A DNA stretch of 11,357 nucleotides from GCA-016699105 sp036518915 (GTDB taxonomy: Bacteria > Patescibacteriota > Saccharimonadia > UBA4664). Shown piece after piece: positions 7,046 through 11,357 of the stretch. The notes below the pieces were generated by a model that saw only the letters and a program-made list of their open reading frames with translations, ran no database searches and had not been told where the DNA came from. The translations under genes were made by a program, and so were the position numbers. The stretch covers positions 1-11,357 of the forward strand of contig DATDME010000041.1 in NCBI GenBank assembly GCA_036518915.1, in the 5' to 3' direction. Each line of letters opens with the position of its first letter. Position 1 is the first letter of the stretch.

Positions 7046-7555
7046 TCAGTGGCGGAAGAAATCGATATATGTGATCAGCTCCTCCGTGAAGAACACCCAC
7101 GTGCCGCCATCAGGCTCCTGCTGGCTGATGAGCTGCCTGCCCCAGATCAGCTGATCGAGCTGGCGTTCCATCTCATCCACGGCGCCTGGCGCGCGTAGCC
7201 ACGTAGGCGGGTAGTGGACGCCCGGCGCCTGCAGTGCCTTGGCCTCCTTCGCTAGGAGTTCCAACAACAGCCTCCGGCTGACTCCACGCCAGCATTCCTC
7301 GTTGTTCTGAAGCGCCCGCAGCATACGCCACAGGAGCTCACCTCGGTAACCGTCGTCAAAGACCTCTTGCATGAGGTAGGGAAGCCCATCAGTGAAGGGC
7401 TTGCCTTCGGGCTTTGTAACAGTGGCCGGGTACTCGCAGTAACCCTCTGGCGGTAGCACGAAGCCGGCCGGCGTGAGGGAATTGTATTTGTCCAGCCTCG
7501 GCAGCTGGTAGTCGTCTGCCGGATCGCCGGCCGCGCTGGTCTCGGTTGTGGTCAT
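7046..7555 (-). CDS. Hypothetical protein, 169 aa
   Basis: I do not recognise this protein. The ATG at 7555 is well supported by AAGGAG seven bases upstream, a promoter about 80 bp away and a terminator just past the stop, so the gene looks real and monocistronic. The sequence is soluble and slightly acidic, with no signal peptide or membrane segment. The first 25 residues are probably flexible. Pro/Gly-rich segments follow (LTPAGFVLPPEGYCEYP, 27-43), then predicted helices (about 60-110, including RGELLWRMLRAL and RRLLLELLAKEAKAL). Next come PPTWLRAPG and a last helix about 125-145, and the C-terminus is aromatic (WVFFTEELITYIDFFRH). No catalytic motif is apparent. It is separate from the atp operon. 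Confidence 0.75.
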   Translation of the reverse strand: MTTTETSAAGDPADDYQLPRLDKYNSLTPAGFVLPPEGYCEYPATVTKPEGKPFTDGLPYLMQEVFDDGYRGELLWRMLRALQNNEECWRGVSRRLLLELLAKEAKALQAPGVHYPPTWLRAPGAVDEMERQLDQLIWGRQLISQQEPDGGTWVFFTEELITYIDFFRH

Positions 7556-7635
7556 TTCGTAGCTCCTTGTCGCCGACCAACAGATTTTCCAGGTCCTCGA
7601 GGGACATCAGCTCGATATCCGCAACGAAGACATAT

Positions 7636-7664
7636 ATAATGTCATTAGAAGACTAACAAGTCAA
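7636..7664 (-). promoter_or_regulatory. Predicted promoter of the 169-aa gene
   Basis: On the minus strand TTGACT (7664-7659, five of six consensus bases) is followed 17 bp later by CATTAT (7641-7636), within an AT-rich palindrome (GACATATATAATGTC, 7629-7643). Transcription would start near 7628, giving a leader of roughly 70 nt. The -35 box ends one base before the direct repeat flanking the putative MITE. Confidence 0.6.
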
Positions 7665-7665
7665 T

Positions 7666-7674
7666 CCCAGGAAT
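7666..7674. repeat. Left target-site duplication (9 bp)
   Basis: CCCAGGAAT lies directly outside the left terminal inverted repeat and is identical to 7907-7915 on the right. Its position exactly adjacent to both inverted repeats is the reason for reading it as a target duplication. Confidence 0.75.
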
Positions 7675-7906
7675 CTGACCCACGTGCACTGGCCCAGGCT
7701 GGTGTTTGACCGGGGTTTTGGCGGTGAGCCGCTTGTTCGGACCTTATGGAATATGAGGTAACATTTTACGTCCGGATGAGAGCAAATCGCTTGGTTGAGT
7801 TAAGGACGTTAAACGCATCCGGGATCTGGGTAAACTCCAGGTCAATCTGGCTCTGAGCTTATATGAGGTCGCAACGGGAGGGGTGTGAGAAGTGCACGTG
7901 GGTCAG
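7675..7906. mobile_element. Putative MITE with terminal inverted repeats
   Basis: This 232-bp non-coding segment begins with CTGACCCACGTGCACT (7675-7690) and ends with its exact reverse complement (7891-7906), a 16-bp perfect terminal inverted repeat. It is flanked on both outer sides by the same 9-mer, CCCAGGAAT, the arrangement left by transposition with a 9-bp target duplication. No transposase or other reading frame of note lies inside, so it would be a non-autonomous element moved in trans. The interior has its own symmetry (CCGGATG near 7773 with CATCCGG near 7818) and a 9-bp direct repeat (ATATGAGGT, 7751-7759 and 7861-7869). The parent transposon family cannot be named from this window. 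A structured RNA is a less likely alternative, because it would not explain the flanking direct repeat. Confidence 0.75.
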
Positions 7907-7915
7907 CCCAGGAAT
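7907..7915. repeat. Right target-site duplication (9 bp)
   Basis: This is the second copy of CCCAGGAAT, directly outside the right terminal inverted repeat, in the same orientation as 7666-7674. The predicted -10 box of the hydrolase gene starts three bases further on. Confidence 0.75.
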
Positions 7916-7917
7916 AG

Positions 7918-7923
7918 TATAAA
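7918..7923 (+). promoter_or_regulatory. Predicted -10 box of the hydrolase gene
   Basis: TATAAA (within TATAAAAT) lies eleven bases upstream of the ATG at 7935, so transcription would start almost at the start codon. There is no SD, which fits a leaderless mRNA. No good -35 box is present at the usual distance, where the MITE's right inverted repeat now lies. Confidence 0.45.
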
Positions 7924-7934
7924 ATACCTATGTT

Positions 7935-8516
7935 ATGACCGGACGCACCCACGACACCGCCGCCTTCACCTTCCTGCTGGCCGCCGTGGCCTTCCACCCG
8001 CCGGGCAGCCTCACCACGGCTACGCTGCTGTTGGCGATTTTGGCGAACCAAATCGGCGGCATCGCGCCCGACATCGACCAGCCCACCGCCCCGCTCTGGC
8101 GTAACCTGCCGGTCGGAGGGCTGTTTGGCCGCACCATCGACCGGCTGCTTGGCGGCCACCGCTTCATCACCCATTCGCTGCTGGGCGTATGGGCGCTCGG
8201 CTGGCTGGCCAACTTCCTGCTGCACTTTTTTCAGCCCGTCATGCCGCGCGTCAATATCACGGTGGTGTGGTGGGCCTTCATGCTCGGCGTCGTCTCCCAT
8301 CTGGTGATGGACAGCTTCACCAAGGAGGGCGTGCCGTGGCTGTTACCCATCCCGGTAAAATTTGGCATCCCGCCGCTGAAAGCCCTGCGGGTGACGACCG
8401 GCCACTTCTGGGAGAATTTTGTGATCTTCCCGGCACTCCTTGTTCTCAACATCATCGTATGTTATGGGTTCTACCCGACGATCGCCACCTTCATACACTC
8501 GCACGTTAAGCAATAA
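7935..8516 (+). CDS. YdjM-type membrane-bound metal-dependent hydrolase
   Basis: This 193-residue multi-pass membrane protein belongs by motif to the YdjM/DUF457 family of predicted membrane metal-dependent hydrolases. The substrate of this family is not firmly known. The family's metal-site pattern is intact: an early TH (His6), APDID (44-48), GHRFITHS (74-81) and SHLVMDSFTKEGVPWL (121-136), which give His75, His80, His122 and Asp126 as likely ligands with Asp46/Asp48. Hydrophobic segments lie at about 9-22, 28-43, 82-100, 107-124 and 161-182. The start is the ATG at 7935, with no SD and a -10 box close by. It stands alone between the MITE and a strong terminator. Confidence 0.88.
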   Translation: MTGRTHDTAAFTFLLAAVAFHPPGSLTTATLLLAILANQIGGIAPDIDQPTAPLWRNLPVGGLFGRTIDRLLGGHRFITHSLLGVWALGWLANFLLHFFQPVMPRVNITVVWWAFMLGVVSHLVMDSFTKEGVPWLLPIPVKFGIPPLKALRVTTGHFWENFVIFPALLVLNIIVCYGFYPTIATFIHSHVKQ

Positions 8517-8547
8517 ATGTGTTATAACGGTTTAGTCCGATCCAACT

Positions 8548-8570
8548 GACGGCTCTGGCCGTCCTTTTTT
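8548..8570 (+). terminator. Rho-independent terminator after the hydrolase gene
   Basis: GACGGC (8548-8553), a TCTG loop and GCCGTC (8558-8563) form a perfect 6-bp stem followed by C and six T (8565-8570). It lies 31 nt past the hydrolase stop codon. Its T-run ends one base before the first possible ATG of the next gene. Confidence 0.92.
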
Positions 8571-8586
8571 GATGGGGTGGTGGCCG

Positions 8587-9177
8587 ATGGGCCGCAAAAC
8601 TGTGCCTCTCATGACAAACCCGCACACCGGCGTGATCTGGGGCTGCGGCGAACGGGAGGCCACTCTCCAGATCCGCTACTACTTCGGCGGCAAGTGGCGC
8701 GAGGTGGAGGTGGCCTACCGCGACCAGTATATGATCGGTGCCACACCGGGCCGCAGCCACGGCGCGTTTTACCTGCGGTGGGCGGTCAGTCCGGCCGTGC
8801 GGAACGAGCTCGAGCACTGGGGGCGGCAGATTCGCATCGGCATGCCGGTGGTGTTCGACGATGTGCCCGGCGCCAACAAGCCATGGGGCTTCCGGCCGCC
8901 CATCACCCAGCGGGCCAAGCGCCAGGCCAACCGTCGCGGCAAGCGCTACACCGTGCCGCCTGCCGTGCTCACTCGGCCGCGGCCCAAGCCGGACGCCACT
9001 GACCGTGACCGTGTGAGTACGGTGAGCGCAATCACCTCCAGCGCTGGCACGTATCGGCCTGTGCCGATGAGCCCGCCCGTGATCATAGACCGGAAACCCT
9101 ACGGCCGCGTTCACCTCAAGCCCAAGGGTACACCGGGAGCTCGGACACCGAGTAAGCAAGGCAAGCAGCGGCGCTAG
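8587..9177 (+). CDS. Hypothetical protein with basic Pro/Arg-rich tail
   Basis: I do not recognise this protein (196 residues from this start). Residues 1 to about 105 look folded and strand-rich, with many aromatics (IRYYFGGKWREVEVAYRDQY, then GAFYLRWAV and HWGRQIRIGMPVVFDDV). From about 110 the protein turns strongly basic and low in complexity (QRAKRQANRRGKRY, many Pro/Arg/Ser/Thr, ending SKQGKQRR), suggesting a disordered nucleic-acid- or wall-binding tail; this is inference. Starts at 8569 (TTG) and 8572 (ATG) are also open, but they overlap the T-run of the preceding terminator. The ATG at 8587 has a G-rich SD-like GGGGTGG upstream. No promoter of its own was found. The long minus-strand frame opposite it is His/Arg/Pro-rich and looks like a shadow. 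Confidence 0.65.
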   Translation: MGRKTVPLMTNPHTGVIWGCGEREATLQIRYYFGGKWREVEVAYRDQYMIGATPGRSHGAFYLRWAVSPAVRNELEHWGRQIRIGMPVVFDDVPGANKPWGFRPPITQRAKRQANRRGKRYTVPPAVLTRPRPKPDATDRDRVSTVSAITSSAGTYRPVPMSPPVIIDRKPYGRVHLKPKGTPGARTPSKQGKQRR

Positions 9178-9244
9178 CCGCCCATCGCTCGCCGGCGACT
9201 CGGCGAAACCCACGCTCCGGCAACGCCTCAGGCGCCGGGCGGTT

Positions 9245-9279
9245 AACTCCGCCGGCCCACGAGGGGTTGGCGGAGTTTT
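9245..9279 (+). terminator. Rho-independent terminator after the basic-tail gene
   Basis: AACTCCGCC (9245-9253) pairs with GGCGGAGTT (9269-9277), and the stem runs straight into TTTT (9276-9279). An inner CCC/GGG pairing can close the loop further. It lies 67 nt past the stop. On the minus strand the same hairpin has no T-run, so it is at best a weak end for galE. Confidence 0.85.
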
Positions 9280-9343
9280 CCGTGTTTATGCGCGCAGAGC
9301 CCCCGCCGTGCGACCCTAACCCGGCAGCTCTAGCCTTGCGGCG

Positions 9344-10285
9344 CTAACCCCGCATAAAGCGCCAGGCATCGGCCACCATGTCGTCCAAGGTTTTTGTGGG
9401 GCGCCAGCCTAAAACCTGTGCCGCCTTCGCGTTAGATGCCACGAGTTCCGCCGGATCACCCGGCCGCCGCGCCGCCAACTTCACCACCAGCTCTTTGCCG
9501 GTTGCCCGGTTGACGGCCGCGATTACCTCACGGTTCGAGGAACCGTGCCCATTGCCCAGGTTAATAATTTCGTGCCGACCCGCCGCCAGCTTGCCCAAGG
9601 CCAAAACGTGCGCCTCGGCTAAATCTGCCACGTGGATGTAGTCGCGCACGTTGGTGCCGTCGGGGGTGGGGTAGTCGTCACCATACACCGTGAACGGCTC
9701 ACCGGCCGCCGCCGCCCGCAGCGCCAATGGAATAATGTGCGTCTCCGGCTCGTGCCGCTCACCGTAGCGCCCGTATGCCCCCGCCACGTTGAAATAACGC
9801 AAACTAATTGCCGCCAGGCCGTAGGCCCGGGCATAGCTGGTAATAGCATGGTCAATGGCCAGTTTCGTGTCGCCATAGGTATTGGTGGGCGCGGTTGGGT
9901 CTGTCTCCAGGATGGGTGTGTGCACCGGGTTGCCATAACACGCGGCCGTCGACGAAAACACCAGTTTGGTAATGCCCAACGTGCGCATGCCCGCCAACAG
10001 TTGCAGCGAATCCGCCACATTGGTCTGCCAGTATTTTTCTGGCTCATGCATCGATTCACCTGCTTGGATCAGTCCGCCCATGTGGATAACCGCCTCCACG
10101 TGCTCATCTGGCCCAACTAGCGTGGCAATATTCGCCAGCGACCCCCGGATGAACCGCACGCCGTCGGGCAAGACCGGCTCCCGCTCAGCATTGTCTAAAG
10201 CTATAACCGCGTGTCCGGCCTCGTGTAATTTGGCGGCCGTCACGCTCCCAATGTAGCCGGCGCCACCGGTAATCAAAATTTTCAT
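9344..10285 (-). CDS. galE: UDP-glucose 4-epimerase-like SDR
   Basis: This is an extended short-chain dehydrogenase/reductase of the GalE type, interconverting UDP-glucose and UDP-galactose (or the N-acetyl forms) with bound NAD+, and supplying galactose for surface glycans. It is 313 residues, slightly shorter than the classical form of about 338. The NAD-binding GGAGYIGS is at 7-14, and the catalytic Tyr137-xxx-Lys141 sits in TYGDTK. The FSSTAACYG strand places Thr113 where E. coli has catalytic Ser124. SLRYFNVAGA (161-170), DGTNVRDYIHVADLA (209-223) and the ending LGWRPT (292-297) are family hallmarks. Substrate range cannot be settled by eye. The start ATG at 10285 has only a G-run very close upstream. 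It diverges from the next gene and has no sugar-gene neighbours. Confidence 0.93.
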   Translation of the reverse strand: MKILITGGAGYIGSVTAAKLHEAGHAVIALDNAEREPVLPDGVRFIRGSLANIATLVGPDEHVEAVIHMGGLIQAGESMHEPEKYWQTNVADSLQLLAGMRTLGITKLVFSSTAACYGNPVHTPILETDPTAPTNTYGDTKLAIDHAITSYARAYGLAAISLRYFNVAGAYGRYGERHEPETHIIPLALRAAAAGEPFTVYGDDYPTPDGTNVRDYIHVADLAEAHVLALGKLAAGRHEIINLGNGHGSSNREVIAAVNRATGKELVVKLAARRPGDPAELVASNAKAAQVLGWRPTKTLDDMVADAWRFMRG

Positions 10286-10321
10286 GCCCCCAGAATATCA
10301 TATTAATTTCGTTTGACATCA

Positions 10322-10351
10322 TTGACAAAGATGCGAAATTTGGCCTAGAAT
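10322..10351 (+). promoter_or_regulatory. Consensus promoter of the orphan gene pair
   Basis: TTGACA (10322-10327, perfect) and TAGAAT (10346-10351, five of six) are 18 bp apart. Transcription would begin near 10357, at GTCTTTC. A second TTGACA at 10313-10318 has no fitting -10 box. The leader contains a 6-bp hairpin (10374-10379 with 10383-10388), and AAGGA (10402-10406) sits nine bases before the ATG. Confidence 0.85.
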
Positions 10352-10415
10352 GAAGTGTCTTTCTATGTCAACCCCGGAGCTGCTCCGGCCGATGCACCTG
10401 GAAGGATGACGCTAG

Positions 10416-10631
10416 ATGGTCAAAACTCCCACGGAGGCAGACAGACGGGCCGCGCGACGTACACCCGCGCTCGACCCGCTGTGCTGTGAAGAAGCCAGAC
10501 AGTTTTTGGCTGACCTACATCGGATAAGCCGCCTCCGCTGCCAACAGCGGACTCCACTGACGCCTCGGACGTCAATCGACCCTGGCCGCAGAGATTCGCG
10601 CACCGGCCTGACCAGACGCCGGTGGCTCTGA
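10416..10631 (+). CDS. Small basic hypothetical protein, 71 aa
   Basis: I do not recognise this protein. Expression signals are strong: a consensus promoter, and AAGGA nine bases before the ATG. The protein is very rich in arginine (for example RRAARR near 10-15 and TRRRWL at the end). A central stretch with two adjacent cysteines (CCEEARQFLADLHRI, 23-37) looks helical, with a third cysteine soon after (Cys42). The rest seems unstructured. Its TGA stop overlaps the ATG of the next gene (TGATG), so the two are probably co-translated. A nucleic-acid-binding or regulatory role is conceivable, but nothing in the sequence proves it. Because it is short and low in complexity, it could also be a leader that only serves the downstream gene. 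Confidence 0.5.
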   Translation: MVKTPTEADRRAARRTPALDPLCCEEARQFLADLHRISRLRCQQRTPLTPRTSIDPGRRDSRTGLTRRRWL

Positions 10632-11068
10632 TGCCGAATTTTCTGTCCCGCCGCTGCATCAGGCCACTACGGCCTCCCTTTCTCGGTGAGGCCCGTGTGG
10701 TGGGCGTCGGCTTGTGGACAATCCGCATCGGCTACAGGGTACACGGCACCAGCCGGGTGGTGGTGTACTGGAAGCTGAGCTTCACACAGCGCCGGCTGGT
10801 GCTCCGTGATCCGGAGACGCGCCAGTACCGCGTGTGCGTCGACGACCAGCCCGTCGCCACCTCCTTGCTCGACCGCCTGAGATTACCCGGCCGGCCAGTC
10901 GTTATCCTGCACAATGGTGACGACGACGAGGCCACAACCTTCTGGGGAGTCAAGCCCCGGCGGTCAATGTCTGAGTTCACCACGTACCATGTCCGGCTGC
11001 TGTACAGCCGGTTGTGCCGGCGCATCCGTCGGCGGGCTATCCGTACGGAGGCCCGCACCACGCCATGA
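10631..11068 (+). CDS. Hypothetical protein, 145 aa, coupled to upstream gene
   Basis: I do not recognise this protein. The ATG at 10631 shares bases with the preceding stop codon (TGATG), the usual sign of translational coupling; a GTG at 10622 is an alternative start. Residues 20-115 appear strand-rich and folded (RVVGVGLWTIRIGYRV, RVVVYWKLSF, RRLVLRDPETRQYRVCV, RPVVILHNGDDDEATTFWGV), and include an acidic DDDE loop. The C-terminus is strongly basic (RLLYSRLCRRIRRRAIRTEARTTP in part). No catalytic motif or membrane helix stands out. A terminator-like hairpin follows. This layout, a beta-rich domain then a basic tail, resembles the orphan protein at 8587-9177, but no clear sequence similarity was seen by eye. 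Confidence 0.6.
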   Translation: MPNFLSRRCIRPLRPPFLGEARVVGVGLWTIRIGYRVHGTSRVVVYWKLSFTQRRLVLRDPETRQYRVCVDDQPVATSLLDRLRLPGRPVVILHNGDDDEATTFWGVKPRRSMSEFTTYHVRLLYSRLCRRIRRRAIRTEARTTP

Positions 11069-11099
11069 CCTTGGCCCAGGGCCTCGGCTACCACAATCC

Positions 11100-11165
11100 A
11101 CCCGCCAACTACCCACCGGAACGACACTCACGCGGACCATGGATGGTTAGCGGGTTTGTCGTTTG
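11100..11165 (+). terminator. Probable terminator after the orphan gene pair
   Basis: ACCCGC (11100-11105) pairs with GCGGGT (11150-11155), and the stem continues after one mismatch with 11107-11111 and 11144-11148. After a second mismatch, 11113-11115 pair with 11140-11142. The loop is large. A T-rich stretch (TTTGTCGTTTGTT, 11155 onward) follows the stem. The T-run is interrupted, so this is less certain than the other terminators. Confidence 0.5.
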
Positions 11166-11185
11166 TTCGCGGCTCTAATACACAA

Positions 11186-11215
11186 TTGACATAAGCACTA
11201 TTATCGGCCTATGCT
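11186..11215 (+). promoter_or_regulatory. Predicted promoter of the edge-truncated RNA
   Basis: TTGACA (11186-11191, perfect) and TATGCT (11210-11215) are 18 bp apart. Transcription would begin near 11221 at GTCTTTC, the same spacing and start sequence as the promoter at 10322-10351. Confidence 0.7.
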
Positions 11216-11220
11216 AAGGC

Positions 11221-11357
11221 GTCTTTCCGCGCGCCCATCTGCCCAAATCAATCCGGAAATTTAGGCAGTCCGCGCGCGGAAGGATCCAAGGAATTATTGC
11301 AACATGTAGCGGTTATTAAGGGGGCTTCCGGGGGCGGCGCGCGGATGCGCGCCGCCC
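11221..11357 (+). ncRNA. Candidate structured RNA or leader, cut by window edge
   Basis: Right at the predicted transcription start, 11221-11234 pair with 11272-11285 (14 pairs, including two G-T). Inside, 11239-11243 pair with 11264-11268 and 11245-11248 with 11259-11262, giving one long hairpin of about 65 nt. An A/T-richer linker follows (11286-11320). The last 26 bases form a perfect 11-bp GC stem (11332-11342 with 11347-11357) with a GGAT loop, ending exactly at the window edge. No coding frame with an SD is visible. It does not match the conserved cores of tmRNA, RNase P, SRP or rRNA as far as can be seen, but most of the molecule may lie outside. A riboregulatory 5' leader or an rRNA-operon leader are alternatives. 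Confidence 0.45.

Noticed and set aside
6852..7100. In-frame upstream extension of the AtpZ-like gene
   Set aside because: It passes through the terminator and predicted promoter and overlaps the 169-aa gene. The composition is Arg/Pro/His-rich without family similarity.
8506..9213. Long minus-strand frame (235 codons) opposite the basic-tail gene
   Set aside because: It is dominated by His, Arg, Pro and Ala and has no family-like motifs. It overlaps the plus-strand gene, which has a folded-looking N-terminus, and it would run through a strong terminator.
10313..10318. First of two TTGACA boxes upstream of the orphan pair
   Set aside because: No TA-box lies 16-19 bp downstream. The second TTGACA at 10322 fits much better.
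1..11357. tRNA genes or CRISPR array
   Set aside because: No tRNA cloverleaf with a GTTCRANYC T-arm and no regularly spaced direct repeats of 24 bases or more were seen on either strand.

Overview
The window is GC-rich bacterial DNA carrying a complete F-type ATP synthase operon on the minus strand, followed to the right by small accessory genes, a 232-bp non-coding element with the hallmarks of a miniature transposon (MITE), a galE-type epimerase and several strong hairpins. TGA acts as a stop codon: atpG ends on TGA exactly after a canonical gamma C-terminus, which argues against the recoded Gracilibacteria/SR1 lineages. The short delta subunit, the small AtpZ-like protein heading the operon, the Lys-Gly-Gly-Lys-type beta sequence preceded by Ile-Cys-Pro, and several small orphan proteins suggest a Patescibacteria/CPR genome, perhaps Saccharibacteria. 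This is inference and is not proven by the window.

Region 1 (1-266) has no gene. It holds a cluster of inverted repeats and the rho-independent terminator of the atp operon. Region 2 (267-6851, minus strand) reads in transcription order atpZ-like, atpB (a), atpE (c), atpF (b), atpH (delta), atpA (alpha), atpG (gamma), atpD (beta), atpC (epsilon). Most junctions are 0-20 nt, with Shine-Dalgarno (SD) sequences often placed inside the preceding gene. The exceptions are the a-c gap (104 nt) and the gamma-beta gap (56 nt). All eight core subunits keep their diagnostic residues; the c subunit looks proton-type. A promoter inside a perfect 9-bp inverted repeat lies at about 6913-6959.

Region 3 (6951-8570) holds an orphan 169-aa gene (minus) with its own promoter and an elaborate terminator, and a divergent YdjM-type membrane metal-dependent hydrolase (plus). 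Between their promoters sits the putative MITE: 16-bp perfect terminal inverted repeats flanked by a perfect 9-bp direct repeat. Region 4 (8571-9343) is an orphan plus-strand gene with a basic, Pro/Arg-rich tail, bounded by terminators on both sides. Region 5 (9344-10285, minus) is a UDP-glucose 4-epimerase-like SDR.

Region 6 (10286-11357) has a consensus plus-strand promoter driving two translationally coupled orphan genes, then a terminator, then a second near-identical promoter whose predicted transcript opens with a long hairpin and reaches a very stable GC hairpin at the window edge. It is probably a non-coding RNA or a structured leader. Both promoters share a GTCTTTC sequence at the same offset past the -10 box.

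The ATP synthase genes form one functional unit. The remaining genes have no visible functional link to them. The most novel items are the MITE, the edge-truncated RNA candidate, the shared promoter/initiation motif and the orphan gene pair.
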